A DNA stretch of 64,000 nt from Mitsuaria sp. 7 (GTDB taxonomy: Bacteria > Pseudomonadota > Gammaproteobacteria > Burkholderiales > Burkholderiaceae_C), in assembly GCF_001653795.1 (NCBI RefSeq), contig NZ_CP011514.1:4234279-4298278 (forward strand), written 5' to 3'. The stretch's first letter is position 1; every line of letters begins with the position of its first letter. Positions 7,514-15,763 of this stretch are shown one piece after another. Made by a program: the position numbers and the translations under genes. Under the pieces are notes generated by a model, which was not told where the DNA came from, ran no database searches, and worked only from the letters and a program-made list of their open reading frames with translations.

Positions 7514-9285
7514 TCCTCGATATCGAGAGCTCCCTGCCATCATTTAAGACGGTCAAGTTCCACGAAGGTCTCAACGTCCTGCTGTCGGACAAGAATCAGG
7601 AGTCAACGGACAAGAAGACTCGCAACAGCGCGGGCAAGACCAGCCTTGTAGAAATCATCCACTTCTTGCTCGGTGCTGACTGCGACAAAGATTCGTTGAT
7701 GCGCGACAAGGAGCTTGTCTCGCACACATTCACCGGCCGATTCCGAATCGGTGGTGAGCTGTTCAAGGTTGAACGTGGCGGTGCTGACCCGAGCAAGATA
7801 TTTCTGATTGCAGGAGGCGAGGACCGAGAAGATCTCCCGAAGAAACTCGATAAGTCAAGCGGACGCTTCTATCTGTCAAACGTCAACTGGCGCCTGTTCT
7901 TGGGCCACAGCATGTTTGGCTTGCCGCTTGATGATCGTGGCTCCGCGTTCGAAGAGTCCTACACGCCGACATTCCGGTCGATGTTCTCGTACTTCGCCCG
8001 ACGGTGGGCCTCGGGTGGTTTCATTGCGGCAGAGCGGCAGGCGGAACAACAGCGCCGGTGGGACTGGCAGGTGAACCTCTCCTACCTCCTCGGACTCGAT
8101 TGGCAAATTCCTTTCGAGCTCAGCAAGATTCGCTTGCGTGAAAAGACGCTTGAGGAGCTTCGCAAAGCGGTGAAGGACGGCGCGCTGGGCCAAGTGGTGG
8201 GGACAGTGGCAGAGCTGCGTCCACAAGTAGCTATCGCGGAACTCAAGGCCACCAAGCTGAAGCAGGACCTGACAGCGTTTCAGGTCCACGATAGCTACAA
8301 GGCATTGTCCCGCCGGGCAGCTCAGGCAAAGACCGAGATGCAGGCGATAGCGCGTGACACCATCTCGCTTGAAGAAGGTCTGGAGCATCTTGAAGCAGCG
8401 TTGCGGTCAGAGAAGCCACCACAACGGTCAGACATTCAACAGCTTTATGCGGCGGCGGGAATCGAGCTTCCTGGCATGGCTCTGCGCCGATTCGACGAGG
8501 TTGGGGCCTTCTATGAAGCAATGGTGTCGAACCGGCGTATTCACCTCGAAAACGAGATCGCGGACGTGAAGGCAAAACTCGCCGAGCAACAAAAAAGCGC
8601 GGCGCGCCTCGACGTGGAGAGGAGTGGCATCCTGAAGAGTCTCGAAGGTCGAGGCGCCTTGGATGATTTCCTTGATCTGCAACGTGATCTGGCCGTGGCA
8701 GAAGCGAATGCCGCAACGCTCGGCGAGCGCTTCAAAGCCGCCGAATTGCTGGAAGGAGAAACCACCAAGCTAGACATTGACCGATCGAAGGTCCAACGAC
8801 GGTTGCAAGACGATCACCGGCTACGCTCCGCTGCTTTGACGGAAGCCATTGTCATCATCGCGAACGCCATCTCGCGCCTTTACGACGACCGCACAGGCCG
8901 GTTCGTAGTCGAGGCCACGGACAACGGTCCGGAATTCCATATCTCAATTGAAGGGGACCGCGGTGGTGGCATTTCCAAGGTCGAGATCTTCTGCTTCGAC
9001 CTAGCGCTCTTCACGGTCGTCACGGCGCGCTTCGGGGGACCACGCTTCTTATTGCATGACAGTCATCTGTTCGACGGCGTGGATGAACGACAAATCGCTG
9101 GCGCACTTCAGCTCGGCCTTGAGGCGACCGCCGGAAAGGGCCTGCAGTACATCGTCACGATGAACTCCGATATTTTCACGAGGCTGCCACTGCCTGAAGG
9201 CTTCGATACCTCGAAGGTCGTACTTGAGACTCGGCTATCCGATGAAGGCGAAAGCGGAGGACTTTTCGGATTTCGCTTCGGCTAG
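7510..9285 (+). CDS. ABC-3C system ABC/SMC-like ATPase (DUF2326 type)
   Basis: 591 residues when started at the ATG overlapping the previous stop. The N-terminal ATPase half has a Walker A-like segment TRNSAGKTSLVE (37-48), in which the canonical first glycine is threonine, as is usual in DUF2326 proteins. Residues of about 200-470 are charged and heptad-rich, consistent with an SMC/Rad50-type coiled coil. The C-terminal half holds a signature-like GGGISKVEIF and the DUF2326 hallmark FLLHDSHLFDGVDERQ. In ABC-3C systems this subunit is thought to sense foreign nucleoprotein and license the effector. It is the last operon gene, and its 3' end lies directly against a broken toxin-antitoxin locus on the other strand. 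Confidence 0.75.
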   Translation: MILDIESSLPSFKTVKFHEGLNVLLSDKNQESTDKKTRNSAGKTSLVEIIHFLLGADCDKDSLMRDKELVSHTFTGRFRIGGELFKVERGGADPSKIFLIAGGEDREDLPKKLDKSSGRFYLSNVNWRLFLGHSMFGLPLDDRGSAFEESYTPTFRSMFSYFARRWASGGFIAAERQAEQQRRWDWQVNLSYLLGLDWQIPFELSKIRLREKTLEELRKAVKDGALGQVVGTVAELRPQVAIAELKATKLKQDLTAFQVHDSYKALSRRAAQAKTEMQAIARDTISLEEGLEHLEAALRSEKPPQRSDIQQLYAAAGIELPGMALRRFDEVGAFYEAMVSNRRIHLENEIADVKAKLAEQQKSAARLDVERSGILKSLEGRGALDDFLDLQRDLAVAEANAATLGERFKAAELLEGETTKLDIDRSKVQRRLQDDHRLRSAALTEAIVIIANAISRLYDDRTGRFVVEATDNGPEFHISIEGDRGGGISKVEIFCFDLALFTVVTARFGGPRFLLHDSHLFDGVDERQIAGALQLGLEATAGKGLQYIVTMNSDIFTRLPLPEGFDTSKVVLETRLSDEGESGGLFGFRFG

Positions 9286-9367
9286 TCCCCACCGGGCCCG
9301 AATAAGAAGGCTGCGGGGAGGATGTGCGAGCGGCGGCCAACCCGACATTCCGCACATTGAATGTCAT
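9286..9367 (-). pseudogene. possible truncated start of an AbiEii-type toxin gene
   Basis: On the minus strand a start codon at 9367 overlaps the stop of the AbiEi gene as ATGA (9364-9367), exactly where abiEii normally begins. The first residues, MTFNVRNVG, loosely recall the N-terminus of AbiEii nucleotidyltransferases. After about 15 residues the frame turns into low-complexity sequence and runs into the antisense of the ABC-3C ATPase gene, stopping at 9176 with no nucleotidyltransferase motif. I read it as a toxin gene cut off by whatever event brought in, or trimmed, the ABC-3C operon. The similarity is short, so this could also be chance. Confidence 0.35.
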
Positions 9368-10101
9368 CGAAAGTCCAGTCTCTCCCCAGCTTTGGACACT
9401 GCGATCCAACGCGATCCGCCTAGGCGGTCGCTGTGTGTGCGCGCCAGGGATGCCCAAGGCAGTCCGAGGTCCGCGGCCAGGTGTGCGGCCGCACGGACGA
9501 CCTTGATCCGGTCCGTCCGCGCCAGCAGTTGATCGAGCACCTTCGTCCGCAAACCGCCAAGCCCTTCCATCAGGCGGCGGGTATCCGCAAGGCTCTGCGT
9601 CTTGCCCAGGTCGCTCAGCATCTCGAGCATGGCTCGCTCGGGTGAGGAGACCAGCACGCGAGGGTCGCCGGCAGGCAAGGGTTTCAGCCCTAGTGAGGCG
9701 TGGGCCTGCTTGTCAAGGATCCGCGTCGTCTGGTACCGGACGGGAAACCGCTCGGCGATCCATGCCGGTATCGCCTTGGGTCGATCGCCCCAAAGGCTAA
9801 GGGCCTCCTCAAACGCGATGTCGTGCTCCAGGCCATGCCAAGCCAGCGCCGTCTTTCCGCCCACGTGAAATCCCGGCACCTGACGCGACAGGAAAACCAG
9901 AGCGCCATCGCGCGACAGCTCATCACCTGCGACGGCATAGACACCTCGACCCAGATGATCGAGCCATCCGCTGCGTGCCCAGGCTGATGCTCGGAAGGCG
10001 GAGATGCCCTCGCGCCGCAGGACGCCCATGTCCACGGGCTCGCCACGAGGGTGCTTGCGAAGCAGCATCTTGAATGATCCTTGGTCGATAGTTGTCGCCA
10101 T
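9364..10101 (-). CDS. AbiEi-family type IV antitoxin / transcriptional repressor (orphan)
   Basis: 245 residues. The N-terminal winged helix (about 10-60, with AFRASAWARSGWLDHLGRGVY) and the following segment (FLSRQVPGFHVGGKTALAWH) are typical of AbiEi antitoxins. The C-terminal half carries the VLVSSPERAMLEML motif of the AbiEi C-terminal domain. AbiEi represses the abiE promoter and counteracts the AbiEii nucleotidyltransferase, which blocks growth in phage-infected cells. The partner toxin gene should follow immediately, but only a possible fragment of its start is present. The protein may persist as an immunity factor or a stand-alone regulator. Confidence 0.78.
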   Translation of the reverse strand: MATTIDQGSFKMLLRKHPRGEPVDMGVLRREGISAFRASAWARSGWLDHLGRGVYAVAGDELSRDGALVFLSRQVPGFHVGGKTALAWHGLEHDIAFEEALSLWGDRPKAIPAWIAERFPVRYQTTRILDKQAHASLGLKPLPAGDPRVLVSSPERAMLEMLSDLGKTQSLADTRRLMEGLGGLRTKVLDQLLARTDRIKVVRAAAHLAADLGLPWASLARTHSDRLGGSRWIAVSKAGERLDFR

Positions 10102-10266
10102 TCGTCAACTGCACGCTTCATTTCATTCCGTGCATCGTGGTCGGTCCAGCGACGAACGTTAGAGGCGGCGCTAGAGACAGGCCATGACCTCTTATCGTGG
10201 AGAAGGCGCAGGGGCCAACTGCAACAGGTAGCGATGATCAGTTCAGACGCGAGTCGCCCTCACGAC

Positions 10267-10800
10267 TCACCTGGCGATCGTCGGATAGAGATCGTCCATC
10301 CACACCACCTCGTCCGCGTAGGACTGCAGGTCGGTCGACAGATTGGCCTGCAACCCACTGACCCAGACCTCTTTCTTGAGATCCGACTTGACGTAGGAGA
10401 TCGCCTCTTCGAAATCGCCGTCGCCCGCCGACAGGATCAGCCGGTCGTAGACGTTCTGCACCGCGAGCTTGATCAGCAGCGTCGCGATCGCGACGTCCAC
10501 GCCCTTCTGCACTTCGCGGTCGAACTGCACGCCGCAATCCGGGCATTGAAGATGCAGGTTCTTCATTTCGTACAGCTGGACCCGAATCTTCGGACCGCGC
10601 GGTGGCGCCGCCTTGAGCCACGTGTGGAACCCGCTCTGCTGATCCGTCGCCAGGTCGCGGGTGGAGTTCAGGTAGTAGCTCTCGTAGATCGGACCACCGT
10701 TGCGCTGCACGAGCTCGTTCTTGAGCTTGAGGTAATCGAACGGACGGCCGCGCCCCACATTGAACAGGTAGGCGCCATCGATGATCCAGACCGTTTTCAT
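10267..10800 (-). CDS. NYN-domain (LabA/DUF88-type) putative ribonuclease
   Basis: 177 residues from the ATG at 10800, where the NYN fold begins directly (MKTVWIIDGAYLF). Acidic residues expected for the metal site are visible: D8 in IDGAYLF, the aspartate of KGVDVAIATLL, and those of SAGDGDFEEAI. A CPDC pair (about residues 87-90) lies in an inserted strand. NYN domains share the PIN-like nuclease fold and mostly cleave RNA. The gene is monocistronic on the minus strand, between the AbiEi gene and the terminator of the efflux operon. The substrate is unknown. Confidence 0.75.
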   Translation of the reverse strand: MKTVWIIDGAYLFNVGRGRPFDYLKLKNELVQRNGGPIYESYYLNSTRDLATDQQSGFHTWLKAAPPRGPKIRVQLYEMKNLHLQCPDCGVQFDREVQKGVDVAIATLLIKLAVQNVYDRLILSAGDGDFEEAISYVKSDLKKEVWVSGLQANLSTDLQSYADEVVWMDDLYPTIAR

Positions 10801-10853
10801 GCTTGCTCGCTCATGCATCGATTCTAGGCAGAGCCCCACGCACGATCGGAACG

Positions 10854-10882
10854 AAAAAAAGGGCGTGCACTCCTGCACGCCC
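10854..10882 (-). terminator. intrinsic terminator of the RND efflux operon
   Basis: A perfect 9-bp stem (10861-10869 with 10874-10882) and a 4-nt loop are followed, in minus-strand sense, by seven U (10860-10854). It lies 60 bp after the outer-membrane channel gene and before the NYN gene, so it closes the efflux operon. Confidence 0.85.
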
Positions 10883-10890
10883 AAAGGGGC

Positions 10891-10934
10891 ACCGGTAAAC
10901 CGGTCGCATATGAAAGTGCCGGGTCTTGCCCGGC
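10891..10934. repeat. two small hairpins, one sharing its loop with a hairpin at 15726-15746
   Basis: ACCGG-TAAA-CCGGT (10891-10904) is followed by GCCGGG-TCTTG-CCCGGC (10918-10934). The second hairpin has the same core, GGGTCTTGCCC, as the hairpin between the adaptor and pump genes of the same operon. They are likely members of a dispersed intergenic hairpin family. Confidence 0.5.
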
Positions 10935-10941
10935 GTCGGCT

Positions 10942-12360
10942 TTACGCCGGCGTGTTCTGCCAGCCGCCGCCCAGGGCGCGGACAAGTCCGACCGTCGCCT
11001 GGTACTGCGCGGCTTGCACCTGCAGCGCCGCGCGGCGGTTGCGCAGCTCGCTGCGGCGCGCGTCGAGCAGGTCAAGCTGGCTGACCAGCCCGTTGCGGTA
11101 GCGCGAGTCCGACAGCGCCGTCGCACGCGTCGACGACTGCACCGCCTGGCCCTGCACTTCCGCCTGCTGCGACAGGGTCTGCAGACCGACCAGCGAGTCC
11201 TCGACCTCGCGCAGCGCCTGCAGCAGCTGCTGCCGGTAGCTCGACATCGCGAGATCCAGGCCCGCCTTCGCCGACTCCACGCCCGCCTTGCGGCGGCCGC
11301 CGTCGAAGATCGGCAGCGACAGCAGCGCGTCGACCGACCACGCGCGCGCCGACCAGCGGAACACGTCGCTCAACTCCGGCGACGCGTAGCCGCCGTTGGC
11401 CGTCAGCGTCAGGCTCGGGAACCACGCAGCCTGCGCCACGCCCACCCGCGACTGCGCCGCCAGCAGGCTGCGCTGCGACGCGGCCACGTCCGGACGACGC
11501 GCCAGCACCGTGCTCGGCAGACCCGATGGAATCGAAGGCAGCGGCGCGAGCGCCGTGTCTTCCGCCACCTTGAAGCCCGAGGCGGGCTCGCCCAGCAGCA
11601 CCGACAGCGCGTTCTCCAGCTCGGCACGACGGCGGTCGAGGCTGATCGCCTCGGCCTCGGTCGAAGCGACCTCCGTCTGCACGCGCGCCAGATCCAGCTC
11701 GGCGACGTCGCCCGCTTGATAACGACGCTGCGTCAGCGACAGCGTCTCGCGGTAGGCCGCGACCGTGTCGCGCACTAGTCGGCGTTCCTGGTCGGCGAAG
11801 CGCAGCGCCAGGTAGGTCTGCGCCACATCCGCTTGCACCATCAGCCGCGTCGACTGCAGCAGCGCTTCACGCGACTGCGCGTCCAGCGAAGCCGCACGCG
11901 TCGCTTCCGACAAGCGACCCGACAGGTCGACTTCCCAGCTCGCGCCCAGGCCGGCGTTGTAGATCGTCGTGGCGGCCGGGCCCTGGCCCGCTACCGTGCC
12001 GCGCGTGGCACCGGCGCTGGCGCCGACCTGCGGCAGGCGATCCGCATTCGTGCTGCGCAGCAGCGCGCGCGCTTGCGCCAGTCGCGCCGCCGCGCCTTGC
12101 AGGTCGTTGTTGTTGACCAGCGAGCGGCGGATCAGGTCATTCAGCGTCGCATCGCCGAACGCCAGCCACCAGTCGCCGCGCGGCTCGGCATCGGCGGGCG
12201 GGGCCACCGCCCAGCGCGCCTCGCCGACCGTTGCGGTCGCCTGCGACTTGAAGGCCGTCGGCGTCGCCGGCAGGCGCGACTCATCGATCGGCGGCGGTGT
12301 CGCGCAACCGGCCAGCACCAGGGCCGCCAGCAGCGTCGTCATCATCAGTTTCGTTGTCAT
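10942..12360 (-). CDS. oprC: RND efflux outer-membrane channel lipoprotein (NodT/OprM family)
   Basis: 472 residues. The N-terminus is a lipoprotein signal peptide with lipobox LAGC (cysteine about residue 19). The rest contains the two OEP repeats of the TolC/OprM fold, with PTAFKSQATATVGEARWAV and the DWWLAFGD segment near the start of the mature protein, typical of the NodT family. It forms the outer-membrane duct for the pump. It is the last gene of the minus-strand operon, 12 bp after the pump gene, with an intrinsic terminator about 60 bp downstream. The oprC/opcM symbol is given by analogy to the Burkholderia llpE-bpeEF-oprC operon. Confidence 0.85.
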   Translation of the reverse strand: MTTKLMMTTLLAALVLAGCATPPPIDESRLPATPTAFKSQATATVGEARWAVAPPADAEPRGDWWLAFGDATLNDLIRRSLVNNNDLQGAAARLAQARALLRSTNADRLPQVGASAGATRGTVAGQGPAATTIYNAGLGASWEVDLSGRLSEATRAASLDAQSREALLQSTRLMVQADVAQTYLALRFADQERRLVRDTVAAYRETLSLTQRRYQAGDVAELDLARVQTEVASTEAEAISLDRRRAELENALSVLLGEPASGFKVAEDTALAPLPSIPSGLPSTVLARRPDVAASQRSLLAAQSRVGVAQAAWFPSLTLTANGGYASPELSDVFRWSARAWSVDALLSLPIFDGGRRKAGVESAKAGLDLAMSSYRQQLLQALREVEDSLVGLQTLSQQAEVQGQAVQSSTRATALSDSRYRNGLVSQLDLLDARRSELRNRRAALQVQAAQYQATVGLVRALGGGWQNTPA

Positions 12361-12372
12361 GGCTCGAATCCT

Positions 12373-15300
12373 TTATTCGTGCTCGTGGCGCGGCGCGGCC
12401 GGATGCGGACGGGCGTTGCCGCCCGGGCCGAAGTCGTGACCCTCGCCCTGCGCGGGCTGCACGAAGGCCTCGACGTCATGCGGCACCTCGCCGTGCTGCT
12501 TCAGCGGCTTGTTGCCGGTCAGGCGACGCACCACCACGTAGAACACCGGCGTCAGGAACAGGCCGAAAGCCGTCACGCCGATCATCCCGGCGAACACCGC
12601 CACGCCCATCGCGTTGCGCATCTCGGCGCCCGCGCCCGTGGCCAGCACCAGCGGCAGCACCCCCATCACGAAGGCCATCGACGTCATCAGGATCGGACGC
12701 AGACGCAGCCGGCTCGCCTCGATGGCCGCCTGCAGCGGCGTCCTGCCGGCGAATTCCAGCTCCCGGGCGAACTCCACGATCAGGATCGCGTTCTTCGCCG
12801 ACAAGCCGACCAGCACGATCAACCCGATCTGCGTGAAGACGTTGTTGTCCCCGTGGCTCAGCCACACGCCGGTCATCGCGGCCATCAGACCCATCGGCAC
12901 GATCAGGATGATCGCCACCGGCAGCGCCAGGCTCTCGTACTGCGCGGCCAGCACCAGGAACACCAGCAGGATGGCGAGCGGGAAGACCCACACGCCGGAG
13001 TTGCCGGCCAGGATTTCCTGGTAGGTCAGCTCGGTCCACTCGTAGCTGATGCCCGGGGGCAGCGTCTCCGCGGCGATGCGTTCGACCGCGTCCTGCGCCT
13101 GGCCGGTCGAATAGCCCGGTGCGGCGCCGCCATTGATGTCGGCCGACAGGAAGCCGTTGTAGCGCATCGCGCGTTCCGGACCGAAGCTCGGCTGGACCTT
13201 CATCAGCGCCGACAGCGGCACCATCTCGCCCGACGCCGAGCGCACCTTCAGCAGACCGACGTCCTCGGCACGGGCGCGGTAGGCGGCATCCGCCTGCACA
13301 CGGACCGTGTAGGTGCGGCCGAACTTGTTGAAGTCGTTGACGTACAGCGAGCCCAGGTAGATCTGCATCGTGTCGAACACGTCCGTCACCGCCACGCCCA
13401 GCTGGCGCGCCTTGGTGCGGTCGAGGTCGGCGTACAGCTGCGGCACGTTGACCTGGAAGCTGCTGAACAGACCCGCCAGTTCCGGCGCCTTCTGCGCCTT
13501 GGCCATGAAGGCCTTCACCGCCTGGTCGAGCGCCTCGTAACCCAGGCCGCCACGGTCTTCCAGCTGGAACTTGAAGCCGCCGGTCGTGCCCAGGCCCTGC
13601 ACCGGAGGCGGCGGGAACATCACCACGAACGCGTCCTGCAGCTGACCGAAGTCGGCGTTCATCTTGGCGGCGATCTCGCCGGCGGACAGGCCCTTGCCGG
13701 TGCGCTCGTCGAAGGACTTCAAGGACGCGAACACGATGCCCGAGTTCGAGCTGTTGGTGAAGCCGTTGATCGACAGGCCCGGGAACGAGATGGCGTGCTC
13801 CACGCCCGGCGTCTTCATCGCGATCTCGCTCATGCGGCGGATCACGTCTTCCGTGCGGTCCAGCGTGGCGCCGTCCGGCAGCTGCGCGAAGCCGATCAGG
13901 TACTGCTTGTCCTGCCCCGGCACGAAGCCGCTCGGCACGGCCTTGAACAGGCCCACCGTCAGACCCAGCAGGCCGGCGTAGATGATCAGCATGATCACCT
14001 TGCGCGAGATCGCCTTCGTCACGCCGCCGCTGTAGGCCTTGGCGCCGCGGTTGAACAGCTTGTTGAAACCGCCGAAGAAGCGGCCCAGCACCTTGTCCAT
14101 CGCGCGCGTCAGCCAGTCCTTGGGCGCATCGTGGCCCTTGAGCAGCATCGCGGCCAGCGCGGGCGACAGTGTCAGCGAGTTGACCGCCGAGATCACCGTC
14201 GACATCGCGATCGTCAGCGCGAACTGCTTGTAGAACTGCCCTGTCAGGCCGGTGATGAAGGCCAGCGGCACGAACACCGCGACCAGCACCAGCGCGATCG
14301 CGATGATGGGACCCGACACTTCGCGCATCGCGCGGTAGGTCGCTTCACGCGGACTCAGGCCCGCCTCGATGTTGCGCTCCACGTTCTCGACGACCACGAT
14401 CGCATCGTCCACCACGATGCCGATCGCCAGCACGAGGCCGAACAGCGACAGCGCGTTGATCGAGAAGCCGAAGAGATGCATCACCGCGAAGGTGCCGATG
14501 ATGGAGACCGGCACCGCCAGCAGCGGGATGATGGACGCGCGCCAGGTCTGCAGGAACAGGATCACGACCAGCACGACCAGCGCCACCGCTTCGAGCAGCG
14601 TGTGGACGACGGACTCGATGGACGCCCGCACGAACTGCGTCGGGTCGTAGACGATGGAGTAGTCCACGCCTTCAGGCATGGCCTTCTTCAGCTCGGCCAT
14701 CGTGGCGCGCACGTTGTTCGAGATCTCGATCGCGTTGGAGCCCGGCGCCTGGAAGATCGGGATCGCCACCGCGGACTTGTTGTCCAGCAGCGAGCGCAGC
14801 GCGTATTCGGCGGCGCCCAGCTCGATGCGGCCCAGGTCGCGCAGACGCGTCACCTGGCCGTTGGCGCCGGACTTGACGATGATGTCGCCGAATTCCTGCT
14901 CGTTGTTCAGACGGCCCTGCGCGTTGATCGGCAGTTGCAGGTCGATGCCCTGCAGGCCCGGCGAAGCGCCGACGACACCGGCGGCCGCCTGCACGTTCTG
15001 CTCGCGGATCGCCTGGACGACGTCGCTGGCCGACAGGCCGTGCTCCGCCACCTTCTGCGGGTCCAGCCAGATGCGCATCGAGTAGTCCCCCGAGCCGAAC
15101 AGCTGAACCTGACCCACGCCCTGGATACGCGCCAGGCGGTCCTTGACGTTCAGCACCGCGTAGTTGCGGAGGTAGGTCATGTCGTAGCGGTCGTTGGGCG
15201 ACAGCAAGTGCACGACCATGGTCAGGTCGGGGCTGCTCTTGACCGTCGTCAGACCGAGTCGGCGGACCTCCTCGGGCAGGCGCGGCTCGGCTTGCGAGAC

Positions 15301-15636
15301 GCGGTTCTGCACCAGCTGCTGGGCCTTGTCCGGGTCGGTGCCCAGCTTGAAGGTGACCGTCAGCGTCATCAGGCCGTCGGTGGTCGCCTGGCTGCCCATG
15401 TAGAGCATGCCTTCGACGCCGTTGATCGATTCCTCGAGCGGCGTGGCCACCGCTTCCGCGATGACCTTGGGGTTCGCGCCGGGGTACTGCGCGCGGACGA
15501 CCACCTGCGGCGGCACGACTTCCGGGTATTCCGAGATCGGCAGCACGCGCACGGCGAGCAGCCCGGAGACGAAGATCAGCACCGACAGCACACCCGCGAA
15601 GATCGGGCGGTCGATGAAGAATTTGGAAAGATTCAT
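12373..15636 (-). CDS. bpeF: RND multidrug efflux pump, inner-membrane HAE1 transporter
   Basis: 1087 residues, slightly longer than the usual 1030-1060. The start MNLSKFFIDRPIFAGVLSVL is the canonical HAE1 first helix. The proton-relay aspartate pair lies in GIVVDDAIVVVEN (TM4), and two large periplasmic loops follow TM1 and TM7, as in AcrB/MexB/MexF. The C-terminus ends in a charged tail with several histidines. It works with the adaptor upstream and the channel downstream to expel drugs such as chloramphenicol and trimethoprim in the MexF/BpeF branch; this substrate range is inferred from the operon layout (llpE-like gene, LysR regulator), not from residues. The gene is separated from the adaptor by 127 bp of hairpin-rich sequence. 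Confidence 0.9.
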   Translation of the reverse strand: MNLSKFFIDRPIFAGVLSVLIFVSGLLAVRVLPISEYPEVVPPQVVVRAQYPGANPKVIAEAVATPLEESINGVEGMLYMGSQATTDGLMTLTVTFKLGTDPDKAQQLVQNRVSQAEPRLPEEVRRLGLTTVKSSPDLTMVVHLLSPNDRYDMTYLRNYAVLNVKDRLARIQGVGQVQLFGSGDYSMRIWLDPQKVAEHGLSASDVVQAIREQNVQAAAGVVGASPGLQGIDLQLPINAQGRLNNEQEFGDIIVKSGANGQVTRLRDLGRIELGAAEYALRSLLDNKSAVAIPIFQAPGSNAIEISNNVRATMAELKKAMPEGVDYSIVYDPTQFVRASIESVVHTLLEAVALVVLVVILFLQTWRASIIPLLAVPVSIIGTFAVMHLFGFSINALSLFGLVLAIGIVVDDAIVVVENVERNIEAGLSPREATYRAMREVSGPIIAIALVLVAVFVPLAFITGLTGQFYKQFALTIAMSTVISAVNSLTLSPALAAMLLKGHDAPKDWLTRAMDKVLGRFFGGFNKLFNRGAKAYSGGVTKAISRKVIMLIIYAGLLGLTVGLFKAVPSGFVPGQDKQYLIGFAQLPDGATLDRTEDVIRRMSEIAMKTPGVEHAISFPGLSINGFTNSSNSGIVFASLKSFDERTGKGLSAGEIAAKMNADFGQLQDAFVVMFPPPPVQGLGTTGGFKFQLEDRGGLGYEALDQAVKAFMAKAQKAPELAGLFSSFQVNVPQLYADLDRTKARQLGVAVTDVFDTMQIYLGSLYVNDFNKFGRTYTVRVQADAAYRARAEDVGLLKVRSASGEMVPLSALMKVQPSFGPERAMRYNGFLSADINGGAAPGYSTGQAQDAVERIAAETLPPGISYEWTELTYQEILAGNSGVWVFPLAILLVFLVLAAQYESLALPVAIILIVPMGLMAAMTGVWLSHGDNNVFTQIGLIVLVGLSAKNAILIVEFARELEFAGRTPLQAAIEASRLRLRPILMTSMAFVMGVLPLVLATGAGAEMRNAMGVAVFAGMIGVTAFGLFLTPVFYVVVRRLTGNKPLKQHGEVPHDVEAFVQPAQGEGHDFGPGGNARPHPAAPRHEHE

Positions 15637-15682
15637 GTCAGTCTTTCAAGTCGACTGGAGAAAACGGCAAAGGTCCCCCCAC

Positions 15683-15746
15683 GGGGCGGCGTCGCGCCGC
15701 CCCGGAGGCTGTCCGTAGCCCCATGGGGACGGGTCTTGCCCGTCCC
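15683..15746. repeat. paired hairpins between adaptor and pump genes
   Basis: GGGGCGGCG-TCG-CGCCGCCCC (15683-15703) and GGGACGGG-TCTTG-CCCGTCCC (15726-15746) are perfect stems of 9 and 8 bp. Next to them lies a threefold CAGGT repeat that includes the adaptor stop codon. No U tract follows, so they are more likely an intercistronic mRNA-stability or processing element than a terminator. Confidence 0.6.
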
Positions 15747-15763
15747 TTCGGGATCAGGTCAGG

